From Heligmosomoides polygyrus polygyrus (lineage: Eukaryota; Nematoda; Chromadorea; Rhabditida; Heligmosomidae): a stretch of DNA of 64,000 nt. A program made the position numbers and the translations under genes. Location of the stretch: positions 39,827,975 through 39,891,974 of the forward strand of contig OX377204.1 of the NCBI GenBank assembly GCA_947396885.1, written 5' to 3'. Of this stretch, positions 31,736-41,888 are shown piece by piece; position 1 is the stretch's first letter; every line of letters begins with the position of its first letter. The notes beneath the pieces were generated by a model. That model was given only the letters and a program-made list of their open reading frames with translations. It was not told where the DNA came from and made no database searches.

Positions 31736-31845
31736 GGTAAGGTGAAAGGATAATGGACGGCGTTATTCAATCCCCTCTGAGCACCACGCATTCTACTTCT
31801 ACGGGAAGCAATTTGAATGCGTATTTCGCCATACAATGGTGGCGA
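31736..31845 (-). repeat. SINE-1, 3' part of a copy split by a younger retroelement
   Basis: Reverse of the SINE tail and body: AAAGGATAATGGACGGCGTT, ATTCTACTTCTACGGGAAGC and GCGTATTTCGCCATACAATG. The body resumes as ACAGTGACTTGCGGTGGCCA at 34923-35085. Confidence 0.8.
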
Positions 31846-31975
31846 TGTCCGTTCCTCCACGTGGTGCCATTGGAAACTGCTCGCTCTGCGAGCTAAGCTA
31901 AGCACGGACACTCGAATGCAGGCGACAGGCCCTTGTGACAGGCCGGCCTAGGAAGACCCAGGTCACATCACATGG

Positions 31976-32977
31976 TTGATGACGTTACATGAGTATCGAG
32001 ATAGTGCTACGGCGTCCGCGGGAGCCGACGCGCACTCGCAGAGCCCGGCGAGTGTGAGAAGTATGCGAGGGTCCCTGATGCGAGGACGGCATCGGGGGGC
32101 AACTGAGCTAGTCCGAAAGTCCCGTAACGTAAGCAGGACCCGCGTGGCAACGTTGACGGGCCGCTCGTGCGAGTTGGTTGAAGCACTGGAGCTTAGAAGA
32201 GTTGATCTCTGTGCGGTGCAGGAGACGAGGTGGTCCTGCCGCAAGTCAAGGGACATAGGACGAGGCTTCAAGGCCGTTCTATGTGGAAGTCCCAGGACCA
32301 CCAGTGGAGTTGGAGTCATCGTCTCCGAACGATTTCGTGACTCGATTGTAAGCGTCGAACGCTTTGACGATCGATTGATGAATATCGTTGTTGCCGCTAA
32401 GGAGCGACTCTATCACTTCTTCTCTGCGTATGCTCCGCAGACTGGCTGCTCCGATCAAGCCAAGGATGAGTTTTGGAGCCTGCTTGATGAGAAGACAGCA
32501 GAGGTGCCGTCGAAAGATGTCATCATAGTCGCTGGTGACCTTAATGGGCACGCAGGCGCGACGAAAGACGGGTACAGCTGTCATGGTGGATTCGGTTACG
32601 GGTCGCGTAACGCCGATGGCGAGCGTCTCCTTGAATATGCGGAATCGCATAACCTCACCATATTGAACACCGTATTTCGTAAACGCGACTCCCACCTCAT
32701 CTCATACTATAGTGGGAGCTCCAAGTCTCAGATAGATTTCGTCCCTGTGAAGGATCGCGACCGAAGTTTTGTCACAGATGCGAAGGTTGTGCCGTATGAG
32801 ACGGTCGCCCCACAGCATCAACCGCTGATCTGCACCCTAAAGATCGCCCCTCCAACGCAGAAGCAGGTCGAGCGGTGCGGTGCACCGAGAATCAAGTGGT
32901 GGCGAATGAGAGAGAAGGAAGCAGCTGTGATTTCTCGCGTGCGATTACCGACAGTCACAACTGTCGACGAAACTTGA
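31976..32977 (+). pseudogene. AP-like endonuclease of the younger non-LTR element
   Basis: It encodes RVATLTGRSCELVEALELRR, VQETRWS (QET motif), SAYAPQTGCSDQAKDEFW, VAGDLNGHAG (GDLN in place of GDFN), SYYSGSSKSQIDFV and VAPQHQPLICTLKI, the SDH-equivalent APQH motif. All the main catalytic blocks of an APE-type endonuclease are visible in one frame. A TGA at 32975-32977, in place of an expected tryptophan codon (DET-stop-KKAADAI), truncates the ORF. The frame continues open after it. Confidence 0.85.
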
Positions 32978-33013
32978 AAGAAGGCTGCCGACGCGATACG
33001 TGAAGCTGCAAGG

Positions 33014-33739
33014 TTGGAGCTCGGCATCACGATGCCTGGAAGACGCAAGGTCGAAAAGCAGGCGTGGCTGTGGACAGATGACGTGAAAGCAAAAGTTCGA
33101 GAGAAAAAGTCGCCCTATCACATGTTTTTCAGCGACAAGACAGCCGATAACTGGCGGAAGTACCAAGAAGCGAGGAAAGCTGCAGAGAAGGCCGTGGCTG
33201 TTGCGAAATCCACTCATTATGGAGATGTCCACGAGAAGCTCGAATCGCGCGATGGTGAGCGGTATTTGTTCCGACTTGCTAAGAGCCGCCATCGCCAAAA
33301 CGAGGATATTGAAAAGTTTTTTGGCATCAATGATGAGAGCGGCCCTCTTCTGACAGACCGCGAAAAGGCGCTGAAGCGGTGGCGTGATTACATCGACGAA
33401 GTTTCCGCTATGGAATTTCCTCACCCGGCCATCCCTTCAGTGGCTTCTGTTCACGGTACCGTTCACAAGATCACCGAGGAGGAGACAGAAGCGGCTCTGA
33501 GGAAGATGAGGCCAGGCAAAGCGACTGGGCCCGACGACGTGGCAGCTGATCTGTGGAAGTCAAAGCTGTGGTACCCTGCTGAGTGGTTGGCGAAGTTCTT
33601 TAACCAGGTTGTGGCGGAGAAGAAGGTGCCTGAGTGTTGGCGCCAAAGCATGATGATTCCGATTTGGAAGAAGAAGGGCAGTCCTGCAGGCTGCTCCAAT
33701 TGCCGTCCGATTCGCTTGCTCTCGCACAGCATGATTTGA
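33014..33739 (+). pseudogene. Pre-RT and RT start of the younger non-LTR element
   Basis: It continues the frame after the stop with LWTDDVKAKVREKKSPYHMF, RYLFRLAKSRHR and VSAMEFPHPAIPS. RT motifs follow: TEAALRKMRPGKATGPDDVA, CWRQSMMIPIWKKKG and NCRPIRLLSHSMI. A frameshift at about 33735 ends it before the expected KAFDRVPR block, which lies in another frame at about 33897-33930 (FFDLEKAFDRVPRDVIW). Confidence 0.85.
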
Positions 33740-33986
33740 CCGAATTGTCGATGGTCGAATTCGTGACATCGTCCAGCTTTCCAGCAATCAGTGCGGTTTC
33801 GTAGCTGGCTGTGGCACCATTGATGCCATGCATGCCGCCCGCCTCCTGTTAGAGAAGCATCGCGAGAAACAGAAGCCAGTGCATATAGCCTTCTTCGACT
33901 TGGAGAAGGCCTTTGACCGCGTACCGCGTGATGTGATATGGTAAGCCCTGCGACGACATGGAGTTCTTGAAGAGCTCATAGAGTGG

Positions 33987-34925
33987 GTGCGAATCCTCTA
34001 CTCTTCCTCAAAGAGTAGAGTTCAAGCTGCTGCCGGAACCTCGATGGAGTTCCCCATCTCTGTTGGGGTGCACCAGGGTTCTGCGCTTTCCCCACTTCTT
34101 TTTGTTGTCGTGATGGATGCCATTACACGAGATCTTCAGAAGCCAGTCCCTTGGACACTGCTTTATGCTGACGACGTAATGCTCGCTAGCGAAAATAAAG
34201 GTGAACTCGAGCGAGAGGTGCAAGCTTGGTGTGATCGCTTGGAGTGTTTTGGACTCAGATTGAACGTGAAGAAGACCGAGTATCTAACGACGGACTTTAC
34301 TGAGTCCAGCTCCATCAAGGTTTATGTCATCGCGCTCCCACGTACTTCGGTTTTTAAGTACCTGGGATCAGCAGTAGCATCCGATGGCAATCTGATGACT
34401 GAAGTGAACTCACGCGTGAGCGCAGCTTGGTCCAAGTGGCGCTCGTTGACTGGCGTGCTCTGCGAGAGGAAGATACCAGAGCAACTGAAGTCGAAGATCT
34501 ACAGATCAGTCATCCGGCCGGTAGCGATGTACGGTTCTGAGTGTTGGCCTGCGATCAAGGAGGTTGAAACGCGCCTCAGCGTCATGGAGACGAAAATGCT
34601 GTGCTGGACGGCTGGAGTCCGCATCCGAAACGATGCCATTCGGCAGAAGTTCGGTGTCGCGTCGATAGCGGACAAGATGCGCGAAGCTCGCTTACGATGG
34701 TACGGCGACGTTCTGAGTAGAAAGGAAGATAGCGTCCGCAAGATAGGCCTTAAGTTCGAGGTGGTAGGAAGGCGGCCTAGAGGGCGCCCGAAGCAGCGCT
34801 GGGCTGATACGTTACATACGGACTTGAAAGCGGCTGGTGTCCACCCTGATCTAGCGCTGGATCGGAAAAGGTGGCGTCATGACACCAGAATAGCGGATCC
34901 CGCTACGAAGCGGGACAGACGCTGA
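33987..34925 (+). pseudogene. RT catalytic core and C-terminal region of the younger non-LTR element
   Basis: It carries ISVGVHQGSALSPLLFVVVM, then LLYADDVMLASENKGELER with the YADD catalytic box. It continues through VFKYLGSAVASDGNL, SVIRPVAMYGSECWP and ARLRWYGDVLSRKEDSVRKI, and ends at TKRDRR-stop, the usual C-terminal sequence of the group. The upstream stop at about 33943 (VIW-stop-ALRRHG) separates it from the KAFDRV block. The core residues are intact, so decay is recent. Confidence 0.88.
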
Positions 34926-35087
34926 CAGTGACTTGCGGTGGCCAGCCGATGAACAAGTCAGCAGCGCTCTATCCTTCCCAGACAAGTCTGGTACCAATGC
35001 AACGACACCGGAGGGATGGAAGGCTTGCTTGGCCTGGGCGGAAATCCGAATCAGGAATCTGGTGTCGGGTGCAGGCGACAGCCGGCG
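34924..35087 (-). repeat. SINE-1, 5' part of the split copy
   Basis: Reverse of the SINE body: GTGACTTGCGGTGGCCAGCC, TTCCCAGACAAGTCTGGTAC, CGGAGGGATGGAAGGCTTG, up to CTGGTGTCGGGTGCAGGCGA. The last part of the head is missing. Confidence 0.8.
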
Positions 35088-35408
35088 CTTCCCAAGGGGT
35101 CGAGTGCAAACTGCAACAGGCAAATCGTCGGGGTTCTCCGCTTCCCCTCTCTTCGCTGCCGTCATATTTGTCGTTACGCGAGATCTACACAGGCCGACCC
35201 ATGTGTGTTGCTTTGTGCTGATGACGCTTGCCAAGGTAATGTGGTGCTCGCTTGCAAAGGTAATGTTGAACTCACGCGAGAGGCGCATGTGTTGATTGAA
35301 CTACTCACGTTTGAGTACAGTTTGCTCCAAGTGGTTACGCAGCCGGTATTACTTATCGTTGTATGTTTTATTTTAAAGGTTATTGTTAGCACGTCATACT
35401 GGTACAGT
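35088..35408 (+). pseudogene. Older non-LTR reverse transcriptase fragment (right half)
   Basis: AAGGGGTCGAGTGCAAACTG, GGGGTTCTCCGCTTCCCCTC, TTACGCGAGATCTACACAGG and TGTGCTGATGACGCTTGCCA parallel the younger element at 34005-34230. This includes the degenerate YADD region (CADDA). It continues the fragment that ends at 31735. Confidence 0.75.
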
Positions 35409-35411
35409 GAA

Positions 35412-35442
<31 letters not shown>

Positions 35443-35443
35443 A
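35409..35443. repeat. (AATA)n tract, 3' tail of the older non-LTR element
   Basis: About eight and a half AATA units directly after the RT remnant, as expected for an RTE-type tail. Confidence 0.75.
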
Positions 35444-36035
35444 CGGAGCCGCCACCGGAAGTGCCGCGATGAGCGCATGGAGTTCTCCACGAGGACCTTG
35501 TCACCATCACTTTGCACCATTTTCACCATTCACTCCATAATCACAACAACCTAATCGCGGTGAAAGTAAGACTGAATGAGCCAAAGTCTAATCGTAATCG
35601 TCGTATTTCTGTCAATGGCCTTGACAAAGTTCTAATAACCAAGGAAGCTCACCTGTCATTGCCTAATTAGATAAATTTGAATAAATAATTCAGCAAATAA
35701 GTAAAATTTCCACAGTTTCGATATCTTGTTTTCAGGAACAGAGCCCTTCATCGTTCCCCGAGTGCCCTTCATCGTTCCCCGACGACTCACTTATCTCCGT
35801 ATACAGTTCTGTTCTACGCACTGAAGTTTATAAACAAGAACCTACCCCTACAGTAAGTGCAATAGCATCGAAGTCCTGATGTCTACTGTTGTGTACAGTA
35901 TACTCTACATCGTGTTGAAGGGGAATGCTTGTCAGTTGAATCTCTGTCGACGGGACATCTGGCTCTTAAAACAAATCACAATTCCTTGCGCTTCAACTTT
36001 TCACAATCTCCCACACGCTTGAAACAACTACTTAC
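35444..36035. other. Intron sequence, nothing recognised
   Basis: Unassigned sequence upstream (in gene direction, downstream) of exon 5. It has a short tandem of GTGCCCTTCATCGTTCCCCG-like units at 35740-35780. Confidence 0.4.
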
Positions 36036-36184
36036 CTTCCGGCAGGACGACCATCTGCGCTTTGGTCTGACAAGTGCCGGCGGAATTCTTGGCTTCGCAG
36101 CTGAACTCACCCGCCCATCTTTCGGTGCAGCTGCAGATCTCCATAAAGCTCACACCATCCTCGTAGACGATGTTTACCACATTC
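36036..36184 (-). CDS. Ig-domain gene, exon 5 (second half of second I-set domain)
   Basis: It encodes NVVNIVYEDGVSFMEICSCT, then ERWAGEFSCEAKNSAGTC and the G strand KAQMVVLPEG. AGEFSCEAKNSAG is the canonical D/W-x-G-x-Y/F-x-C-x-A-x-N-x-x-G signature. Acceptor TTCTTCCTTAG and donor AAG/GTAAGT are both strong. Entry is phase 2 and exit is phase 1. The last codon is completed by exon 6 to give D, if the TAG acceptor there is used. Confidence 0.92.
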
Positions 36185-36464
36185 CTAAGGAAGAACAATG
36201 AGATGCGATCAAGCAGTTTATTTGTATCACTCAATCCTTCCACAAGTATGGATCAATGGTCTAGGAACTGAGAACTACCCTTTTCTGCGGAAAAGACCAA
36301 ATATCTCATAGTTGCACTCCGAGGCAAAGATCACACGATATTATACAACTTACAGGGATCTACTCTACAACCCGTCAAGGACGTTCACGACTTAGGCTTT
36401 TTGATATAGCACAAACTCGATTTTAAAAACCACTGCAGCGCACTCGTGAAGAAAGCAAATTATA

Positions 36465-36700
36465 AGACTATTTGTTGTTCAAGATTCTGCGTATGAATGA
36501 ACCCAAATTACTTCTACAAGCTTACAACTCCTACGTTAGCCCTATAGTGAAGTCTGGAATAACAGTATGTAACCCATTTAAAAAGAAAGACATAGAGCTG
36601 CCAGAAAGGAGATTATAAAGCCGTTCCAAACAGCATTAGGAGGACTAGGGACCTTGGCCTTCAAACTCTTCAGAACAGACGTAGAAAGGTAAAGAATAAA
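36465..36700 (+). pseudogene. CR1/jockey-like RT C-terminal remnant in the intron between exons 4 and 5
   Basis: The plus strand reads ATG-NEPKLLLQAYNSYVSPIV, KSGITVCNPFKKKDIELPER, then in another frame GPWPSN..EQT. This matches the LL.AY..YVRP.LEY...VWNP..KKDI...E..Q pattern after the RT core of CR1/jockey-type elements. Only about 80 residues survive. It is opposite in orientation to the host gene. Confidence 0.65.
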
Positions 36701-36799
36701 GAGTAAAGAACAACGAATAAGTAAATATAATGCCTGCTATTTATTACCCAATGAATAATACGTCAAAAATAATCGAAACTGAAGGGAAGCTGCACTAAC

Positions 36800-36995
36800 C
36801 TTATTGGTCTGAGAACATTGCCGTTGTGACACCAAACAACTTGCGGCAGGGGTACTCCCCTCACCACCACCTTTAGTAAGACTCGTGATCCCTTTCGCAC
36901 TTCATAAATCTGCCGCAGTGGAGATGTGAACTCGGGCGGAGTGTAAAGGCAGCTACTTGATAATGACGTCAGTGTGTCATCTATAGTTGAAGCTT
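36800..36995 (-). CDS. Ig-domain gene, exon 4 (first half of second I-set domain)
   Basis: It encodes EASTIDDTLTSLSSSCLYT, then PPEFTSPLRQIYEVRKGSRV and LLKVVVRGVPLPQVVWCHNG. PPxF start, G-x-P-x-P-x-V-x-W core and N-G turn identify an I-set domain. The strand-B cysteine is replaced by valine (LKVVV), so no canonical disulfide can form, as in many cytoplasmic muscle Ig domains. Acceptor TTTTTTTCAG and donor AAG/GTTAGT are good. Entry phase 1 matches exon 3, and exit phase 2 matches exon 5. Confidence 0.92.
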
Positions 36996-37270
36996 CTGAA
37001 AAAAAGACATTCTTCAAAGTTGAAATGCTGTAGATATAATATGTAGGTGTGTCTATAAATTATAAGATACATATACAATAGCAGATGGGTCTATAAATTT
37101 TAAGGTTCATATAAAACAACAGCATTTCTTGAAGGAAGCTACTCAAATCTGACTGCGTGTTCTTCTTTTGTGCCACAATCTAACTAATCGAATAATTTCT
37201 CTTTCACGTACTCAGGATAAAACACTTCAAATCATACTTCAACGAATTTTTGCTTCTATTGGAAAACAGG

Positions 37271-37568
37271 AGGGCGCGTGTAGCGCAGTCGGAGGAGGCG
37301 CGACTGTCGCGTGCACCCGATACCAAGTTCCTGGTTCGGATTTCCCGCCCAGGCCAACCAAGCCTTCCATCCCTCCGGGGTCGGTGAATTGGTACCAGAC
37401 TTGTCTGGGAAGGATAGAGCGCTGACTTGTTCATCGGCTGGCCACCGCAAGTCATTGTATGGCCAAATACGCATTCATGTCGCCTCCACGACATCCCGTA
37501 GAAGTAGAATGCGCTGGCGCATCCCAGAAGGGATTGAGTAACGCCGTCCTTTATCCTTTATCCTTTAT
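37271..37568 (+). repeat. SINE-1, full-length reference copy with 14-bp target duplication
   Basis: Flanked by TATTGGAAAACAGG at 37257-37270 and 37569-37582. The tRNA-like head has GTGTAGCGCAGTCGG (box A-like) and a box B-like GGTTCGGATTTC region. The body includes CTGGGAAGGATAGAGCGCTG and GTAGAAGTAGAATGCGC, with tail TCCTTTATCCTTTATCC. The long target duplication shows LINE-mediated insertion. Other copies: 25007-27892 (split), 29128-29423, 30880-31058, 31736-35087 (split), 48981-49254. Confidence 0.92.
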
Positions 37569-37582
37569 TATTGGAAAACAGG

Positions 37583-37790
37583 GCCTGTGGCCGGTACTTA
37601 TGCAAGGAAAGTGGTTACCTATGCACGCTTCAGACCCCCATACATTTTTTAGGTTGGAAACTAACAAGGGAAGGGTCCGAAGAGTATGTCTGAACGGATA
37701 GAGCGAGTCATATAGCAAGGATCCCCACCCCTCATTTAGTATAAAAATGTGTTTCTTTTTTGCCAAGTCGTTACACCCAAGGAGAATAGA
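37583..37790. repeat. Dispersed repeat, also near 62700-62880
   Basis: CGGATAG..., TCCCCACCCCTCATTTAGTA and TGTTTCTTTTTTGCCAAGTC blocks match CGGATAGTACTGCGAGAATC, CTCCACCCTTCATATAGTAG and TGTTTCGTTTTTGCTGAGTC at 62797-62865. Class unknown. Confidence 0.5.
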
Positions 37791-38320
37791 AACAAAGGGA
37801 ATGGCTAACTATGGAGGTTTCGGTTATGACAACCGAAATGGTGATGGAGAGTGAATTCTGATCAACACCTGCTTCAAAAAGCGCTACAAGCTTGTTCGAC
37901 GGCTGCAACATGGTGGACGCCAATGTGATTGACGAAACAATGGTACCTCAACGTCCACTATTGTGTGCGCTCAGACTCGCTCCACCGAACGCAAGTTGTG
38001 ATAACAAGATGACTATTGGAACGATCAGGTTGTGGAAATTCAAAGAGAAAGAGATTCGCGCTGTATCTCGAATCCAACTGTGAAATATTACCACCGTGGA
38101 AGAATCTGGAGCGATGCAACGAGCGAAATTCTCAATGCCGTGTAGCCTGGACTTGGCTGCACAAACCTTGGGAAAAGGATGGTAGGCGAGCATAAAATAC
38201 TGTCGACAGACCTAGTCGAGGCAAAAATTCGGTTGGAGAATTATTTGCACCACAAGTTGCCTAAAAAATTCCTAAGATTGGCCCACATATACCGCTGCAA
38301 AGAAAGAGACTAAACGTACA
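37790..38320 (+). pseudogene. Decayed non-LTR element (endonuclease and linker remnants)
   Basis: Readings such as NYGGFGYDNRNGDGE and IRLWKFKEKEIRAVSRIQL correspond to GGFGYGSRNADGE and IKWWRMREKEAAVISRVRL in the 31846-34923 element. The copy has many stops and small deletions. Confidence 0.7.
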
Positions 38321-38539
38321 ATGACCTTTAAGAAGCCAGAGCGTCTTCAGCGTCGTCGTGAAAAATTCGACACGAGAGATGGAGAATGTGGAGTTTATCG
38401 CTTCATGAGGCCACGTGGTCATAGCCTTTGTCTCACCTTTGGTTGCGCCATCGGAGAAGACAGCAGGGAAGGGGACTGCACCGTATCAGATGTGGTAGCT
38501 GCGGCGAAAAATACATAGGTGAAGCGGGGCGACCCTATA
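38321..38539 (+). pseudogene. Penelope-like element, start of GIY-YIG endonuclease (left half)
   Basis: In one frame this reads LHRIRCGSCGEKYIGEAGRP, the YIG half of a GIY-YIG nuclease. It stops at 38539, where a TIR element is inserted. The domain resumes at 42978 with LYVRVKEHLDGMAKY. In Penelope-like elements this nuclease cuts target DNA for reverse transcription. No reverse transcriptase part is left here. Confidence 0.75.
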
Positions 38540-38756
38540 CAATACCGCTCCTAATTCGTGAATAATCGATGCTTCGCGACAGATTTTTCCGTCGCAAACC
38601 GTCGCAGTGCAAAACGTCGTTCGAATTCAGTTCTACGAAAAAATTAAATTGCCCAATTAGATCCACCTTCCTCCTACCAATCCAGCTGCCTGCATAAACT
38701 GTGGACTTGGATACTCTTGACCTAGTTGTGAAGCTCTTCCTCTCAAACGTCCGCTC

Positions 38757-38937
38757 CAGGCTCATGCACGCTTCTGCGACAGCGCGGCGCGGCCATGATG
38801 GAGCATAGGGCCGCGACGGCCGCGGCGCCACACTGCGACACGTGCCGCAGGGGGGGGGCATGCACACTCTTGCGGCTGTCGCGGCGCGGTCACCCCACTT
38901 GCCGCGCCGCGGTGTCGCAGAAGTGTGCATGGGCCTT
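38757..38937. mobile_element. GC-rich hairpin element in the left TIR, about 180 bp
   Basis: GCTCATGCACGCTTCTGCGA and TCGCAGAAGTGTGCATGGGC are inverted ends. The interior shares long runs with 5074-5408 (GACAGCGCGGCGCGGCCATG). It interrupts the TIR: CGTCCGCT before it continues as AATT after it, as in the other TIR. Confidence 0.75.
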
Positions 38938-39112
38938 AATTGATTTGCAACCCGAAACGCCACTGATCCATCTTTATGGAGCTAAAGAATTTAAAAAAGT
39001 ATTCCATCACAAGTTTTGTTTATCAGATCTGTGTTTTGCAGAGCGTGGCCATCATTTTGGTAGTAGACACGGCGAAGTTTACCGAGTTTGAAGTGTCGGC
39101 ATGTTCATGCTA

Positions 39113-39250
39113 TGGCCTATGTAATACCATCGGTCATCCCGCGCGAAGCTTAATGATAGGCTTCCATAATTACTCATCGCTTCGCGCGAACGATATGGGA
39201 GCTTATCATTAGGCTTGCCTCGAGGTGAGAGATGGTATGACATAGGCCTA
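39113..39250. mobile_element. 140-bp hairpin MITE, second copy of the 5919-6060 family
   Basis: GGCCTATGTAATACCATC and GATGGTATGACATAGGCC are inverted, flanked by TAT on both sides. The central TCATCGCTTCGCGCG is identical to that in 5919-6060. Confidence 0.8.
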
Positions 39251-39289
39251 TGACAGGATTCTTTTAAGTTCAGCCTCAATTCCCAGTTA

Positions 39290-39750
39290 GCAGCGAACAT
39301 CACGACGGAACTAGCCCATTTGCCATGAGAAGCAGAATGCGCTTTCTTTCATAGGTTTATACAGGTCGAGAAGTTGACAGCCAATTTCGAGTTCTCAAGC
39401 CTCAAAAAAAATCTTGCGCCCTGGCTCGCTCATATTTGAGTTCTGGACACTCTCAGTTTGAATTCTTCCGGCTTCAGCTTGTTTTGTAGTCGGTAAGTCT
39501 AGTAGCACTCTAAAGCACAGCGATGTAGCTTAAGAACGTAGAAAGTTGCAGTGGTGCGAATATGCAGGTTAGGCTTGTGTGACACGATTTTTTCCGATTT
39601 CAGTCGACCACTGCGGTAAGACACGCAGAGCTGAAGGTCTAAAAGTGCGAAGAGGAGCAGAATAGTAAAGATTCATCACATTTACGTGATCACAACTTCC
39701 CAGATGTCTATACTGCCTTAATCCGAGCTGCCATTTTAGGGTAACGGAGA
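39290..39750 (+). repeat. Dispersed relative of the foldback-arm sequence
   Basis: GTGTGACACGATTTTTTCCG, TCAGTCGACCACTGCGGTA, AAAGCACAGCGATGTAGCT and GAGCTGCCATTTTAGGGT follow the order of the 7500-8400 region. It shows that arm material exists independently of the large foldback. Confidence 0.65.
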
Positions 39751-39938
39751 CTTACAGAGACAGTTCGCGGTTTTCTCACGTTTTCTTTCATTTGTTCCCC
39801 GGGTTGTTTCTGTCTGAGAAAATAGATAAGATGGTGAGGCTAGCGGCATCGTCAGCTCTCTAACAGTATAATCCGGCTCAAATCTGAGTTGGTCGATATT
39901 TCACCCTTTTTCCAGACAGTCGAATTACGAGACCCGCA

Positions 39939-40113
39939 GTGTGATACTCCAGCGGATCAATAAAACAACACTGATCGATCTTTTGACTCGGCCTGAGCCC
40001 AGCGCTCGGCGGCGAGATCATCGGCGAGCCTTATATGGTTCGCGCCTTGCTGCCATACCCACTGGCAGTGTTATACTCCAGCGGATCAATAAAACAACAC
40101 TGATCGATCTTTT
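39939..40113 (+). repeat. 47-bp direct repeat pair
   Basis: ATACTCCAGCGGATCAATAA followed by AACAACACTGATCGATCTTT occurs at about 39939-39985 and again at about 40067-40113. The intervening 80 bp is unique. It could be a remnant of short LTRs (TRIM-like), which is speculative. Confidence 0.7.
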
Positions 40114-40139
40114 AGGAACCCTTCGACGTTGAAGTCAAC

Positions 40140-41277
40140 CACGATCCTATCTTTACACCTGGGAAACTCCAAACTTATTATTTATTTGGTTAGTCCAAAA
40201 ATTATGTCGGATTTGAACTGCCACATTAAAATTAAATTATTCCAGCAAGTCATTTTCTTTTTAGCTGAAACAAAAACTTCCAGTTTCTGCATGACCTGAT
40301 AATATGCCAGGGATAGCATTCCATAAATAGCTGTGCAATTTTCACATAAAATTGGACACTTCAAATCAAATTGACCCTCTTCTAAACAAAGCTAACTAGA
40401 CTATAACAAACATTAAAACGTTGTTTGCATGGGGTTTCACACCTGTAAACAATCCACTCATCTCCTCTCTTTGGTGCTTCATGTAATCAGCATTAGCATT
40501 TATCAATCAAATAAAAATCGCGACGAATTTTTCCAGTGCTTTGAGCGATCTCATCTCCTACTGCATTAAGTGGTTGCTGCCTTTTTCAGCTTTAAAATAA
40601 AATTTGATTTATTATTTTTAAAATGAAACCTTTATACAGTTAGTAAATTTACTCGAACAGCAAAATAGAAAAAATCAAAGAAGTAGTACTTTTTCCTTCC
40701 CTTTTCCTTGAACAATAATTTATTTTAATCATCTTGGAGAGTTTGTCGTTCAGCAGTAAGAAGAAAAAATCTTCCCTGGTTTAGACTTGGAAGACGTTCA
40801 CCTTGATTTCAAAGGCATAAATTTTGTTTAGAAGAAAAAAATGAATTTGAAATGAAATTCACTACAAGAAAGATTCCGAAGTGTAATAACTCTGAGAAGA
40901 GCAGAATTTTACATCTATTAATCTTCTAAAGCTGTGTATGTCTTGTAAGTTAGAAAGTTAAATTTTGTTTTTATTTGATTTCAAAAGCAAAAAAAAGTTC
41001 CTGTTTGTAATGTTTACTTAAAACGATAGAGAGCTGTGAATGAGGAAAACGAACGGTTTATTTTCATTTATCCTCTCAATGACTTGCATTTAGCTTAAAA
41101 AATTTCAAAAATCTGTGCATGGTTTTCCCGAATGTCACAAAAAAATCCATTTGAAAGTAACTAGAACTATTTCTACTTTGTTTTCACGTGAAAATTTTTA
41201 ATGGGAATGATTTATGAAAATAGTATGTCCACAACTTCCAGTTTCTGCTGACGCAGAAGGTTCATTTCCTTCTTCTG

Positions 41278-41280
<3 letters not shown>
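40140..41280. other. AT-rich interior of the TA-flanked element
   Basis: No coding sequence was recognised. Part (40430-40640) is related to 30460-30690, sharing ATCAATCAAATAAA and ATTGCTGCCTT..-type words, so AT-rich DNA elements are again involved. Confidence 0.45.

Positions 41281-41345
<65 letters not shown>
41281..41345. repeat. (AT)n microsatellite, 65 bp
   Basis: An uninterrupted AT dinucleotide run. Confidence 0.97.
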
Positions 41346-41346
<1 letters not shown>

Positions 41347-41505
41347 GGGGAGGGGGGACTGAAGCCAAGATATTAGGACAGTGCGGCGTATGCCAGCCGG
41401 GTTTTCTTTCAGCTTAACAATGGACGATTGCCAGCGAACTGAAACCCCGGCGGCGGATCACCCAAGTTTACGATGTATTCAGCGAACAACGCGTCATGGT
41501 AAGGA

Positions 41506-41888
41506 TGAACACGTCGGCGACCGTGCATGGCGAGCCGCAGGCGTGCCGAACACGTCGGCAGCCGTGCATGGCGAGCCGTAGACGTGCCGAACACGTCGGC
41601 GACCGTGCATGGCGAGCCGTAGACGTGCCGAACACGTCGGCGACCGTGCATGGCGAGCCGCAGACGTGCCGAACACGTCGGCAACCGTGCATGGCGAGCT
41701 GTAGACGTGCCGATCACGTCGGCAACCGTGCATGGCGAGCCGCAGACGTGCCGAACACGTCGGCAACCGTGCATGGCGAGCCGTAGACGTGCCGAACACG
41801 TCGGCAACCGTGCATGGCGAGCCGTAGACGTGCCGAACACGTCGGCGACCGTGCATGGCGAGCCGCAGACGTTCCGAACACGTCGGCG
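41506..41888. repeat. 41-bp minisatellite, about nine copies
   Basis: Each unit contains GAACACGTCGGC, ACCGTGCATGGCGAGCCG and AGACGTGCC with point differences (GCGACC/GCAACC, CGTAGA/CGCAGA). Because 41 is not a multiple of three and the unit lacks stops, all frames on both strands tend to stay open. This produces a 306-residue reading that is not evidence of a protein. Confidence 0.95.

Larger units (their letters stand above)
31846..34923 (+). mobile_element. 3.1-kb non-LTR retrotransposon (RTE-superfamily-like) inserted in SINE-1
   Basis: It spans from GTGGCGATGTCCGTTCC to the stop codon of the RT frame (34923-34925), where SINE sequence resumes at once. There is no poly(A) or simple-repeat tail. 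The short ACAATG/ACAGTG words at the two junctions may be the target duplication. It is the youngest layer of a three-deep nest. All domains are present, but one nonsense codon, one internal stop and one frameshift break it. Confidence 0.8.

Noticed and set aside
41506..41888. CRISPR-like array
   Set aside because: The units are contiguous 41-bp tandem copies with no unique spacers, in a eukaryotic context with no cas genes.
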